Counted from the first letter of the stretch, positions 43,262 through 52,174 are shown. The stretch: 64,000 nucleotides of DNA from Halorarum halophilum (GCF_013401515.1 NZ_CP058529.1:2046001-2110000); one strand, 5' to 3'. Numbers and translations: made by a program. Notes: a model not told the origin generated them from the sequence alone.

Positions 43262-43900
43262 TCAGTCGCTGCGCTCCTGAAACCACTCGGCGAACTTCTC
43301 CAGTGCCCGACCGCGGTGGGAGACCGCGTTCTTCTCCTCGGCGTTCATCTCCGCGAACGTCCTCCCGTCGTGCTCGAAGATGGGGTCGTAGCCGAAGCCG
43401 CCGTCGCCGCGGGGTTCCACGATCCGACCGCGGACGGTGCCGGTGAACAGTTTGACCGGGAGCGCCCGCCCCTCCTGTTCGTCCCGCTCGGCGCCCGTGG
43501 CCGCGGCGGCGACGCGGTCGTCGCGGTCGACCGGGTCGGGGGTCGCGTCGAACTCGTCGCCGTCGCAGTAGGCCAGCGTGCAGTCGAACGCGGCCCGGCG
43601 CTCGTCGTCGAGTTCCCTGGCGGCGAGTCGCTGGACGGCCCCGACGCCGAGGGTGTCCTCCACGAACGCGGAGTACGGGCCGGGGAAGCCGTCGAAGCCG
43701 TCGATGAACAGCCCCGCGTCGTCGACGAGGACCGGTTCGCCGGCGTGGCGGTACGCCTCGCGGGCGCCGTGGGCGGCGATGGGACCGAGGTCGTCGGCCT
43801 GCACCTCGGTGTAGTCGAAGTCCAGCTGTTCGACGCCGTCGCCGAGGTACTCGCGGGCCTCGCGCACCTTCCCGTCGTTCGTCGTGACGTACCGGAGCAT
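43262..43900 (-). CDS. HAM1/RdgB non-canonical purine NTP pyrophosphatase
   Basis: This 212-residue enzyme hydrolyses ITP, dITP and XTP to monophosphates and so keeps deaminated purines out of DNA and RNA. Signatures are MLRYVTTNDGKVREAREYLGD at the start, the conserved LVDDAGLFIDGFDGFPGPYSAFVEDTLG block, and GFGYDPIFEHDGRTFAEMNAEEKNAVSHRGRALEKF, which carries the catalytic and binding residues. It has a short insertion in the middle (PDPVDRDDRVAAAATGAERDEQ). It stands alone and runs leftwards. Confidence 0.94.
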   Translation of the reverse strand: MLRYVTTNDGKVREAREYLGDGVEQLDFDYTEVQADDLGPIAAHGAREAYRHAGEPVLVDDAGLFIDGFDGFPGPYSAFVEDTLGVGAVQRLAARELDDERRAAFDCTLAYCDGDEFDATPDPVDRDDRVAAAATGAERDEQEGRALPVKLFTGTVRGRIVEPRGDGGFGYDPIFEHDGRTFAEMNAEEKNAVSHRGRALEKFAEWFQERSD

Positions 43901-44040
43901 CCGTAGGCTGGCATCGGAGGGCGCGGTGTTAGCCGCGTCGATACTCAGGCGCGGAAGCCGGGCGGACGTACGAGTCGGGGGCCGGGACGGGACCGTGGCG
44001 AGCGAGCGACGGGAGTGCGGCGAGTTCGGTCACGCCCGCG

Positions 44041-44052
44041 AACCTTTTATTA
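44041..44052 (+). promoter_or_regulatory. TATA box of the DUF7119-like gene
   Basis: AACCTTTTATTA lies about 30 bases before the ATG at 44079, so transcription should begin within a few bases of the start codon. Confidence 0.6.
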
Positions 44053-44078
44053 TCGCCACCCGACGCCACGGGTGTACC

Positions 44079-44753
44079 ATGTCCCGCGAGCCTCCGGCGG
44101 ACCGCGAGGCGGCCGTCGGCGACCCCGTGGTTCGGGGCGACCCCGAGATCACGGGCGAGCGCGCCGACACGGCCGTGGGGTTCGACCCGGAGGACGAGGA
44201 GAGCCTCGCCGAGGCGGCCGAGACGGTCGCACGCTTCGCCACCGACGAGGTCGGCGACGACGACAACGTGCTCATGCTCCGCGGCGCGGCCGCGTGTGCG
44301 GCCCTCGTCAGGGGGACCGGCTCGTACAAGGCCGCCGCGGAGCGCGCGAGCGAACACACCGACGAGGGGGTCGACGTGCCCGTCTCGTTCATCCGGAAGT
44401 GGGCGCGCGTCCACGACCTCCCGCAGGCCATCCGCCGACACGTCGCCCGCGGGGAACTGGCGCCCACCGCCGCGAAACACATCGCCCGGACCGCCGGCGA
44501 GGCCCGGTTCGCGCTCGCCTGGGCGGCGCTCGACGCCGACCTCACCGTCAGGGAGATCCGCTCGCTCGCCTCCGACGTGAACGACGGGACGCCCGCCGAG
44601 GCCGCGCTCCGGAGCCAGGGCATCCCGCTCGGCCGCATCGAGGTCGACCTCCCGTTCGAGACGTACCGACTGCTCCGCGCGCAGGCGTCCCTCGAGAACC
44701 GCGACCCCGGCGAGGTGCTCGCCGAAGCGCTCGACGTCTACCGATCCGAGTAG
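44079..44753 (+). CDS. Haloarchaeal protein of unknown function (DUF7119-like)
   Basis: This 224-residue protein begins with a disordered acidic part and continues with a helical core: VLMLRGAAACAALVRGTGSYKAAAERA (about 67-93), FIRKWARVHDLPQAIRRHVARGELAPTAAKHIARTAG, and a C-terminal LPFETYRLLRAQASLENRDPGEVLAEALDVY, which resembles a ribbon-helix-helix or ParB-like DNA-binding helix set. The middle resembles the HTH of ParB/Spo0J-like proteins. I recall the name DUF7119, not verified. A role in DNA or RNA binding is plausible. It is leaderless from a clear TATA box and divergent from the HAM1 gene. Confidence 0.75.
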   Translation: MSREPPADREAAVGDPVVRGDPEITGERADTAVGFDPEDEESLAEAAETVARFATDEVGDDDNVLMLRGAAACAALVRGTGSYKAAAERASEHTDEGVDVPVSFIRKWARVHDLPQAIRRHVARGELAPTAAKHIARTAGEARFALAWAALDADLTVREIRSLASDVNDGTPAEAALRSQGIPLGRIEVDLPFETYRLLRAQASLENRDPGEVLAEALDVYRSE

Positions 44754-44985
44754 TCGCTCGCACCCCTGACCGTTATCCGTTCTCCTGACCGCCATCCGTC
44801 CTCCTCGTCGTTGGCAGCCGACGGTACGCGTCCGAGGTGATCGTTCGGGCCGGAGTCGCCGATGACCGGTGGCGTTCGTGCAAGCTCGGGGACGGTGCCC
44901 GGGGAACGACCGACCGGGAACTGGGAGCCGGCCCTTGCCGTTGCAACCCCAACCAGTACCGCGGTTCCCGCTCGCGTTCGTGTGC

Positions 44986-45324
44986 ATGCAAACAGTCTTC
45001 CACCTCATCACCGGCGACCCGGACCAGCAGCAGACGGCGCTGACCCTCGCGGAGAACCTCTCGGAGGACGACACCGTCGACATGGACGACATCGTCGTGC
45101 TGGCCCAGGCCGACGGCATCGAACCGGTCAGGGCCGGCGGTTCCGACGCGGACCGCGTGAAGTCGCTCCAGGAGAAGGGGATCGCCTTCAGCGCCTGCGG
45201 TAACACCCTCGAGATGAAAGGGATGGAGGAGTCCGACCTCGTCGACGACGTCGACGTGGTTCCCTCGGGGGTCGGGGAGCTCACCCGCCTGCAGGACGAG
45301 GGGTACGCGTACATCAGGCCTTAG
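44986..45324 (+). CDS. DsrE-family protein
   Basis: This 112-residue protein begins MQTVFHLITGDPDQQQTALTL and has the DsrE/DsrF sulfur-relay fold. The conserved cysteine lies in KGIAFSACGNTLEMKG, and a second conserved element is EESDLVDDVDVVPSGVGELTRLQ. DsrE proteins carry persulfide sulfur between enzymes; partners are not known in haloarchaea. The ATG at 44986 is used. The next gene, a disulfide reductase-type flavoprotein, starts 24 bases after the stop, so the two are probably in one transcript and both tied to thiol chemistry. Confidence 0.85.
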   Translation: MQTVFHLITGDPDQQQTALTLAENLSEDDTVDMDDIVVLAQADGIEPVRAGGSDADRVKSLQEKGIAFSACGNTLEMKGMEESDLVDDVDVVPSGVGELTRLQDEGYAYIRP

Positions 45325-45348
45325 GGTCGGGAGGCCGTCTTCCCGGCC

Positions 45349-46797
45349 GTGACCGACTTCGACCTCGTCGTGCTCGGCGGAGGAACCGGCAATCTCGTCG
45401 CGGCCGAGGCCGTCGAGGCGGGACTCGACGTCGCGCTCGTCGAACGGGGCCGCCTCGGCGGAACCTGCCTCAACCGGGGCTGCAACCCCTCGAAGAAGCT
45501 CATCCACCGGGCGAACGTCGCCGAGACGGTCAGGGAGGCCGAGGCGGTCGGCGTCGACGCCACGCTGAACGACGTCGCCTTCCGCGAGATCGTCGACCAC
45601 GTGACGGACGTCATCACTGAGGAGGCGGAGTCGAAGGCCGAGGAGGCGCGCGAGACCGACGGCCTGACGTTCTACCAAGCGACGGGACGGTTCGTGGACG
45701 AGCGGACCGTCGAGGTCGACGCGGGCGGTTGCAGCGGCGATACGGGCGGAGATGGCGAGGACGGCGATGGGGGCGATGGGGGCGATGACACCGAGCGGAT
45801 CACCGGCGACCGGATCGTGCTCGCCGGCGGGTCCCGGCCTCGGGTTCCCGACTCCATCGCCGGCACGGACGAGGTCGACTTCCTGACGAGCGACGAGGCG
45901 CTCGGGCTCCGAGAGCGCCCCGACAGGCTCGTCATCGTCGGCGGCGGCTACATCGCCGTCGAGTTGGCCCACTTCTTCGGGCAGATGGGGACCGAGGTGG
46001 TCGTCGTCGGCCACGGCGACGTGCTGGTCGACCGCGAGGACCGCGACATCGCCGAGCGCGTGACCGAAGTCTACGAACAGGACCACGAACTCCACCTCGG
46101 CTTCGAGGTCACGGCGCTCGCCGAAGCGGCCGGCGAGACGGTCGTCACCGCCGAATCGGAGGACGGGGAGGAGATTCGGGTCCGGGGCGACGAGGCGCTC
46201 CTCGCCGTCGGCCGCCGGCCGAACTCGGACACCTGGAACGTCGATGCAGCGGGGATCGAGACCGACGAGAAGGGGTTCGTGGAGACGAACGAGTACCTCG
46301 AAACGTCGGTCGACGGCGTGTGGGCCATCGGCGACATAGCCGGCAACTACATGTTCAAACACTCGGGCGACAAGGAGGCCGAGTGCGTCGTCGAGAACGC
46401 GGTTCGCGGGAATCGGACGGCCGTCGAGTACCCGGGGATGGCCCACGCCGTCTTCGGGTCGCCCCAGGTCGGGAGCCTCGGGAGGACCGAGTCGGAACTC
46501 GACGACGGGACCGACTACGAGGTCGGCACCTTCGCGTACGACCGGACCGCGCTCGGGGAGGCGATGGCGACCGACGGCGGGTTCGCCAAGGCGATCATCG
46601 GGCCGGACGACGAGGTGCTCGGCTTCCACGTCGTCGGCCCCCACGCGTCGATGCTCGTCCACGAGGTGAGCACGGCCGTGGCGGTCGGGGGCCGGGCGAG
46701 GGACATCGCCGAGACCATCCACGTCCACCCGGCGCTCTCGGAGGTCGTTCAGGGCGCGTTCCGCGACGTCCACGACGTCGCCGCGTCGGGGCTTTGA
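45349..46797 (+). CDS. Flavin-dependent pyridine nucleotide-disulfide oxidoreductase with an acidic-glycine insert
   Basis: This 482-residue class I enzyme starts at GTG 45349. It has the FAD motif VLGGGTGNLVAAEAVE, the redox pair in GGTCLNRGCNPSKK, the NAD(P) motif IVGGGYIAVELAHFFGQMG near 200, and the dimer-interface HPALSEVVQGAF near the C-terminus that provides the catalytic His. It resembles lipoamide, glutathione or mercuric reductases. In haloarchaea a bis-gamma-glutamylcystine reductase of this kind was once annotated as mercuric reductase, a possible identity. A low-complexity insert of about 22 residues (Gly, Asp and Cys, near 125-148) is unusual. It follows the DsrE gene closely. 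Confidence 0.87.
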   Translation: MTDFDLVVLGGGTGNLVAAEAVEAGLDVALVERGRLGGTCLNRGCNPSKKLIHRANVAETVREAEAVGVDATLNDVAFREIVDHVTDVITEEAESKAEEARETDGLTFYQATGRFVDERTVEVDAGGCSGDTGGDGEDGDGGDGGDDTERITGDRIVLAGGSRPRVPDSIAGTDEVDFLTSDEALGLRERPDRLVIVGGGYIAVELAHFFGQMGTEVVVVGHGDVLVDREDRDIAERVTEVYEQDHELHLGFEVTALAEAAGETVVTAESEDGEEIRVRGDEALLAVGRRPNSDTWNVDAAGIETDEKGFVETNEYLETSVDGVWAIGDIAGNYMFKHSGDKEAECVVENAVRGNRTAVEYPGMAHAVFGSPQVGSLGRTESELDDGTDYEVGTFAYDRTALGEAMATDGGFAKAIIGPDDEVLGFHVVGPHASMLVHEVSTAVAVGGRARDIAETIHVHPALSEVVQGAFRDVHDVAASGL

Positions 46798-46859
46798 ACC
46801 GGCGCGTCTCGCCGTCGTATCGTAAACGCTTATGCGGGCACGCCGGCAAGACCGGGCGA

Positions 46860-46933
46860 GGGCTGGTAGCTCAGTTAGGGAGAGCGTCCGGCTTTTAACC
46901 GGACGGTCGGGGGTTCGAATCCCTCCCAGCCCG
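46860..46933 (+). tRNA. tRNA-Lys (anticodon TTT)
   Basis: A complete cloverleaf: acceptor GGGCTGG/CCAGCCC, D arm with AGCTCAGTTAGGGAGAGC, anticodon stem TCCGG/CCGGA with loop CTTTTAA (anticodon TTT), and T arm GGGGGTTCGAATCCC. There is no intron. Its 3' end, from GGTTCGAATCCC onward, is repeated twice downstream at 122-bp steps. Confidence 0.95.
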
Positions 46934-47175
46934 CTGTTCTCGCGAACGAAGTGAGCGTGAACAGCGATAGCTGGGGGGATTCGAAGCAGGGAGCACGCAG
47001 CGCCGAGCGCGAGCGAGGCGACCGTGCGACCGTGGTTCGAATCCCTCCCAGCCCGCTGTTCTCGCGAACGAAGTGAGCGTGAACAGCGATAGCTGGGGGG
47101 ATTCGAAGCAGGGAGCACGCAGCGCCGAGCGCGAGCGAGGCGACCGTGCGACCGTGGTTCGAATCCCTCCCAGCC
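46912..47175 (+). repeat. Tandem 122-bp repeats carrying the tRNA-Lys 3' end
   Basis: Two consecutive units of 122 bp (46912-47033 and 47034-47155) are identical by eye, followed by 20 bases of a third. Each begins with the tRNA T-arm end GGTTCGAATCCC and acceptor end, runs through a hairpin (CTGTTCTCGC ... GCGTGAACAG), and ends CGTGCGACCGTG. The second and third copies are tRNA 3' halves only. They look like duplication by recombination at the tRNA end or remnants of site-specific integrations. They also create false reading frames. Confidence 0.85.
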
Positions 47176-47265
47176 TGCGATTTCGGTTCGCGTGCTGCCC
47201 GTACGGACGCTGGCGGTAGGTTGGTCAGCGCGGTCAGTCCGTTCGTGAAGTGGCAGACCACTACT

Positions 47266-47453
47266 CCCAGGCGTCATGGGGCCACGTCCTCCCCAGCCGA
47301 TTCGCTCGGTCGGCTCCCTTCGGTCCCCTCCCTCGCTCATCTTACCTCGGAGCAAGCTCCTCGGAACTCACGTTCGCTACGCTCACGTGAGCCTGGTGCG
47401 CGTGTGCTCGCGCCCAGAGGCGCTCGCGTCACACGCCCCAACCGCAAGCTACC
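47266..47453. repeat. Dispersed intergenic repeat, copy D
   Basis: This copy in the 340-bp spacer after the tandem repeats has the core GTCCTCCCCAGCCGATTCGC near 47285. It continues with short inverted units (GAACTCACGTTCGC and its neighbours near 47359) and ends near CGCCCCAACCGCAAG. It shares the core and end with copies A to C. No gene is present in the rest of the spacer up to 47515. Confidence 0.75.
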
Positions 47454-47515
47454 GTACATGCAAAACGACGAAAAACACCGACGAGCAACCGGCCCTCCTC
47501 GATGTTGCCCCCGGT

Positions 47516-49282
47516 TCACCGGGCAAGTTCGTCGCGAAGGAACGCCACCGCCTCGTCGACGAACTCCGGCTCGCCGCCGCCGCGCGGCAGCGGGAGTTCG
47601 ATCCGGCCGCCGTCCGTGTGGAGCACGATCGCGTCCGCACGGCGGCCGACACCCGCGACGTTGGAGTACGGAACCGTCCACTCGCCGCCGTCGGCGCCGT
47701 CGGCGACGACCCGGACCGACTCGTCCGTGAACAGCGCCGCCGCGTCGCCACGGAGCAGGACGGCCCCGTCGTCCCGGAGCCCGGCACTCCGGCGGAGCCG
47801 AACGAGGTGGTGGGGCTGCTCGTACGCCCCGAGGACGGCGGTCGCGTCGGGGAGCCACCGGGCCTCGCCGCGGAGGCGGGCCGGCGTGACAGAGTCGCCC
47901 GCCGCCCCCGCCGCGAGGTCGGCCGCCCGGTCGAGGTCCGCCACGTCGTCCGTCTCGGCGGTGGCAATAGCGGTATCGGCATCCTCCGTACCCCTGGCGG
48001 CGTCCCCCGAACCCCCCGTGGCGTCCCCGGTCGCCTCGATCGCCCCGACCGCTTCGGCCGCCTCCATCGCGTCGATCCCGTCGGCGCCCTCGGCAGGCCG
48101 GTCGTGTTCCGCTTGCGCGTCGCCGTTCCACTCCGTGAGCGGTTCGGTCGCTACCTCCTCCCGGTTCCCGCCGTTCCCGGTGGGGTCGGCGTCGACGACG
48201 CCCTCGGCGCCGTCGGTCACCTCCCCCTCGGCGGTCCAGCGGTCGGCGTCGCCGGGCGCCGACGCGGACGTCCCCGGCGGACGGAAGTGGAGTTCGAACA
48301 CCGTCCCCTCGGGCTCGTTCGCCCGCACGTCGACGGAGCCGCCGTACATCTCCATCAGCCGATCGACGAAGAAGAGGCTCAGGCCCTCGCCGTGGTCGAC
48401 CTGCGTCCGCTCGTCGCGACCGAGCACCCGGTCGTGGCGCCGGGGCTCGATGCCGGGGCCGTTGTCGGCGATGGAGAGGGTCACCCGGTCGGGCCCCTCC
48501 TCGACGCCGATCTCGATCCGCGGGACCTCCTTATCGTTGTGCTCGACCGCGTTCTCCACGACCGCACGGAGCGCCGGCGCGAGCATGTCGTCGGCCACGA
48601 CGTCGACCGAGTCCGCGGTCCCGGAGACGGAGACGGCGACCTGCTGGGTCGGGGCGTCCTCCAGCGCGTCGCCGACCGCGGTCGCGAGGTCGACCGGCTC
48701 CAGCGAGTACGAGTCGCCGCCGGTGAGGATGCCGCCGAACCGGCGCGTCGTCCGCGCCCGGCCGAGCATGTCCTCCACGCGCGTCGCGGCGGTGTCGAGC
48801 GAGGCCGTCAGTTCTGGGTCGGAGACCGCGTCAGCGACGCGCTCGACGTGTCCAAGCACCACGTTGGCGTCGTTCCGGAGGTTGTGCCTGAGCACCCGGT
48901 TGAGGATCCGGAGCGACTCCTCGTAGCGCCGGTGGCTCGTCATGTCGGTGAACACCGCGACGTACCCCCGCGTCTCCCCGTCGAGGACGAGCGGCGTCGC
49001 GGAGCCGCGGCCGTAGACGAGCTGGCCGTCCTTCGTCGTCGTCTCGAAGTTCCCGACCCACGACTCCCCCTTCGAGAGCGCGTCGATGACGTCCTCGTAC
49101 ACCGAGTCGTCGTCGATGAGCATGAGGGGGGTCGAACCGAGCAGTTCCTCGCGCTCGTAGCCCGTCACGTCGAGCAGGGCGTCGTTCGCGTCGGTGATGA
49201 TGAACTCCGTGTCCGCGATGAGGGTGGGGCTCGCCGTTTCGTGGAAGGCGCGACGGTGGAGCTCCGATGTACCCTGTGGCAT
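47516..49282 (-). CDS. PAS-domain histidine kinase with a C-terminal PH-like module
   Basis: This 588-residue protein starts MPQGTSELHRRAFHETASPT. It has one PAS domain (10-115) and then a histidine kinase with the HNLRND-type phospho-acceptor His133 in NRVLRHNLRNDANVVLGHVE. The ATPase part has an N box (ENAVEHND, 245-252) and a G1 box DNGPG (275-279). Unusually, a low-complexity acidic linker of about 130 residues (340-470) is followed by a 110-residue C-terminal module that looks beta-rich (GAVLLRGDAAALFTDESVRVV ... VGRRADAIVLHTDGGRIELPL), a PH-like or immunoglobulin-like fold. No membrane helices are present. No response regulator is adjacent. Confidence 0.87.
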   Translation of the reverse strand: MPQGTSELHRRAFHETASPTLIADTEFIITDANDALLDVTGYEREELLGSTPLMLIDDDSVYEDVIDALSKGESWVGNFETTTKDGQLVYGRGSATPLVLDGETRGYVAVFTDMTSHRRYEESLRILNRVLRHNLRNDANVVLGHVERVADAVSDPELTASLDTAATRVEDMLGRARTTRRFGGILTGGDSYSLEPVDLATAVGDALEDAPTQQVAVSVSGTADSVDVVADDMLAPALRAVVENAVEHNDKEVPRIEIGVEEGPDRVTLSIADNGPGIEPRRHDRVLGRDERTQVDHGEGLSLFFVDRLMEMYGGSVDVRANEPEGTVFELHFRPPGTSASAPGDADRWTAEGEVTDGAEGVVDADPTGNGGNREEVATEPLTEWNGDAQAEHDRPAEGADGIDAMEAAEAVGAIEATGDATGGSGDAARGTEDADTAIATAETDDVADLDRAADLAAGAAGDSVTPARLRGEARWLPDATAVLGAYEQPHHLVRLRRSAGLRDDGAVLLRGDAAALFTDESVRVVADGADGGEWTVPYSNVAGVGRRADAIVLHTDGGRIELPLPRGGGEPEFVDEAVAFLRDELAR

Positions 49283-49555
49283 GACGTATTCCCTCGTGGA
49301 CGTGTTGGTACGAAGTAACGAATGACCTGATAACAATCTTTCGTCAGACGTACACATTTGTCGGACGACACGAGCCGCCTGAAACGAAGGTCCATCCTCG
49401 CGTCGTCCCCCGTTTTCCCGGGTCGTGGTCCACGTCACCTCACCCCACCCGCGTGTGAGATTCCAGCACACGTTCGAAGTACTGGTACTTACACCCAGGA
49501 CGAAAGCACGAGGGATGGACCCGAAAGCAGTCCTTCCTCGGACAGGTCTACGGGT

Positions 49556-50017
49556 TCACGTTCGTTCGCCCTGGTACTCCCCCTCGTACCTGCCCTCGTG
49601 GTCGGCCTCGGCGAGCACGAACTGGGCGATTCGAGCGCCCGGTTCGAGTTTGATGGGGTGGTGGACCTGCAGCAACCCCTCCCCGCGACCCTCGTAGCCG
49701 GCGTCCCAGACGGCGGTGTTGAGCATGCAGGAGTTGCGCAGCAGCGTCGAGCGCGGGTAGACGAACCCGACGTGTCCCTCGGGGACCGCGATCCGCTCGG
49801 CGTACTGGACGACGTAGCCACCGCGGTCGAGCCGGTAGTAGCCGTCCTCGGGGGAGCACTCCTCGCGCTCGCCGACCCGCTTGCCGTCCCGCGAGAGGCG
49901 ACCGGGCGCCGTCTGGACGTGGACGCTGTCGAGGGTGAGGTCGACGCCGTTCGGCTGGACCTGCTCGTCGGCGACCGGGTCCAACCGGGCCGCCACGAAC
50001 GCGCCGGATTCGAACAT
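49556..50017 (-). CDS. dCTP deaminase / dUTPase-family protein
   Basis: This 153-residue protein (MFESGAFVAARLDPVADEQVQPNGVDLTLDSVHV) has the DCD/dUTPase trimeric fold. The active-site loop VGFVYPRSTLLRNSCMLNTAVWDAGYEGRGEG holds the Arg-Ser and Asp-Ala-Gly elements that bind the nucleotide. Such enzymes deaminate dCTP to dUTP, hydrolyse dUTP, or do both, and so supply dUMP for dTMP synthesis and keep uracil out of DNA. Which activity dominates cannot be decided here. It is divergent from acnA. Confidence 0.88.
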   Translation of the reverse strand: MFESGAFVAARLDPVADEQVQPNGVDLTLDSVHVQTAPGRLSRDGKRVGEREECSPEDGYYRLDRGGYVVQYAERIAVPEGHVGFVYPRSTLLRNSCMLNTAVWDAGYEGRGEGLLQVHHPIKLEPGARIAQFVLAEADHEGRYEGEYQGERT

Positions 50018-50151
50018 GCGTGGTCGTGGCGCGAGCGAGGGGAAAAGCGCGCTGGTCGACCGTTCACTCGGAGGCGGGTGAACACAAAATTCGCCGCAAG
50101 AATCGCCACGAGGAGCTATTCTTCACGATTGTCGAGGTCATAACTCGCCGG

Positions 50152-50159
50152 ATTTATAT
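50152..50159 (+). promoter_or_regulatory. TATA box of acnA
   Basis: ATTTATAT lies about 30 bases before the ATG at 50186, the standard archaeal spacing, so acnA mRNA should start a few bases before its ATG. Confidence 0.7.
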
Positions 50160-50185
50160 CCGAGCGAGGCCGAACTTCGGACGAT

Positions 50186-52174
50186 ATGGGACAGACGATT
50201 ACGGAGAAGATCCTCGATGATCACCTCGTCGAGGGCGAGCTGACGCCCGGCGAGGAGATCGGCATCGAGATCGACCAGGTCCTCACGCAGGACACGACCG
50301 GGACGATGGTGTGGCTCCAGTTCGAGGCGCTCGACCTCGACGAAGTCCAGACGGAGCTCGCCGCGCAGTACTGCGATCACCAGACGTACCAGTTCGACTT
50401 CAAGAACACCGACGACCACCGCTTCCTCCGCTCCGCTGCCGGCACGTTCGGCGCGTACTTCTCCCGGCCCGGCAACGGCATCTGCCACCAGGTCCACAAG
50501 GAGAACTTCGCGGCGCCGGGCAAGACGCTGCTCGGCTCCGACTCGCACACGCCGACCCCCGGCGGGCTCGGCCAGCTCGCCATCGGCGCCGGCGGGCTCG
50601 ACATCGCCGTCGCGATGGGCGGCGGCCCGTACTACGTCGAGATGCCCGAGGTCGTCAACGTCCAGCTCGAGGGCGAGCTCCCCGAGTGGGCGACGGCGAA
50701 GGACGTCGCGCTCGAACTGCTCCGCCGGCTGACGGTGAAGGGCGGCGTCGGCAAGGTGCTGGAGTACACCGGCTCCGGCGCAGAGGCGCTCACCATCCCC
50801 GAGCGGACGACCATCACGAACCTCGGCACTGAACTGGGCGCCACCTCCTCCATCTTCGCGACCGACGAGAAGACGAAGGAGTGGCTCTCCCTGCAGGGCC
50901 GCGAGGACGAGCACGTCGACCTCGAGCCCGACGAGGACGCCGAGTACGCCGACACCATCGAGGTCGACCTCTCCGAGCTCGAACCGCTCATCGCGAAGCC
51001 CTCGATGCCCGACAACGTCGTGCCCGTCCGCGAGGTCGCGGGCGAGTCCGTCGACCAGGTCATCATCGGCTCCTGTACGAACGGCGCCTACGAGGACATC
51101 CTCCCGGCCGCGAAGATGCTCGAGGGTCGCGAGGTCGGCCGCAAGACCGAGATGATCGTCGCGCCCGGCTCCAAGCAGGCCTCCGAGATGCTGGCCCGCG
51201 AGGGCTGGACGGCCGAACTCATGGCCGCCGGCGTGAACTTCTCCGAGGCGACCTGTGGCGCCTGCATCGGCATCGGCCACGTCCCCGCCTCCGACTCCGT
51301 CTCGCTGCGCACGTTCAACCGCAACTTCGAGGGCCGCTCGGGCATCGAGGACGACTCCGTGTTCCTCTGCTCGCCGGAGGTCGCCACCGCGGCGGCCATC
51401 GCGGGCGAGATCGTCGACCCGCGCGATCTGGCCGACGAACTCGGCGACCTCGAGGACCCCGGCCTGGAGATGGGCGGCAACTACGGCCCCGGCATGGGCG
51501 AGTCCGACCCCGACATCATCAGCCCCGACGAGGCCGTCGACGACGACCTCATCAAGGGCCCGAACATCGGTGACGTCCCCCTGAAGGACGAGCTGTCCTC
51601 GGACATCAAGGGGCCGGCGCTCCTGAAGATGGAGGACAACATCACGACCGACCACATCATCCCCGCGACGGCGGACATCCTGAAGTTCCGCTCGAACATC
51701 GAGAAGCTCTCGGAGTTCACCCTGAGCCGCGTGGACGAGACGTTCGCCCAGCGCGCGCTCGACGCCGACGGCGGCTTCCTCGTCGCCGGCGAGAACTACG
51801 GCCAGGGCTCCTCGCGCGAACACGCGGCCCTGTGCCCGATGTTCCTCGGCATCGAGGGCGTGCTGGCACAGAGCTTCGCCCGCATCCACAAGGCGAACCT
51901 GTTCAACTTCGGCCTCGTGCCGCTCACCATCGACGAGGAGACGTACGAGCGCATCGAGCAGGGCGACGACGTGCAGATCGTCGACGACGTCGGCGAGGGC
52001 GTCCGCGAAGGTCGGGAGGAGTTCACCATCCGCGTGAACGACGACTGGGAGGCCACGGCACAGCTCGACGCCTCCGAACGCGAGCGCGACATCCTCGCGG
52101 CCGGCGGCAAGCTCTCCTGGACGAAGGCGCAGCACGACTCCGGCACGGGCGGCGCGGCCCCCGCGGACGATTAG
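50186..52174 (+). CDS. acnA: Aconitate hydratase
   Basis: Aconitase isomerises citrate to isocitrate through cis-aconitate in the TCA cycle, using a [4Fe-4S] cluster. The 662-residue protein has the conserved GICHQVHKENFAAPGKTLLGSDSHTPTPGGLGQLAIG block. Cluster ligands are Cys297 in GSCTNGAYED and Cys357 and Cys360 in CGACIGIGHVPASDSVS. The C-terminal swivelling domain carries VAGENYGQGSSREHAAL. Its length is close to that of mitochondrial-type archaeal aconitases. The transcript is likely near-leaderless. It stands as a single gene with an empty spacer downstream. Confidence 0.95.
   Translation: MGQTITEKILDDHLVEGELTPGEEIGIEIDQVLTQDTTGTMVWLQFEALDLDEVQTELAAQYCDHQTYQFDFKNTDDHRFLRSAAGTFGAYFSRPGNGICHQVHKENFAAPGKTLLGSDSHTPTPGGLGQLAIGAGGLDIAVAMGGGPYYVEMPEVVNVQLEGELPEWATAKDVALELLRRLTVKGGVGKVLEYTGSGAEALTIPERTTITNLGTELGATSSIFATDEKTKEWLSLQGREDEHVDLEPDEDAEYADTIEVDLSELEPLIAKPSMPDNVVPVREVAGESVDQVIIGSCTNGAYEDILPAAKMLEGREVGRKTEMIVAPGSKQASEMLAREGWTAELMAAGVNFSEATCGACIGIGHVPASDSVSLRTFNRNFEGRSGIEDDSVFLCSPEVATAAAIAGEIVDPRDLADELGDLEDPGLEMGGNYGPGMGESDPDIISPDEAVDDDLIKGPNIGDVPLKDELSSDIKGPALLKMEDNITTDHIIPATADILKFRSNIEKLSEFTLSRVDETFAQRALDADGGFLVAGENYGQGSSREHAALCPMFLGIEGVLAQSFARIHKANLFNFGLVPLTIDEETYERIEQGDDVQIVDDVGEGVREGREEFTIRVNDDWEATAQLDASERERDILAAGGKLSWTKAQHDSGTGGAAPADD

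Noticed and set aside
44773-47355. An 860-residue minus-strand frame through DsrE, the disulfide reductase and tRNA-Lys
   Set aside because: It overlaps three well-supported genes antisense and reads through tRNA tail repeats. It is an artefact of composition and repeats.
50138-52135. A 665-residue minus-strand frame across acnA
   Set aside because: It is the mirror of acnA; the plus-strand frame has all aconitase ligands and a TATA box.
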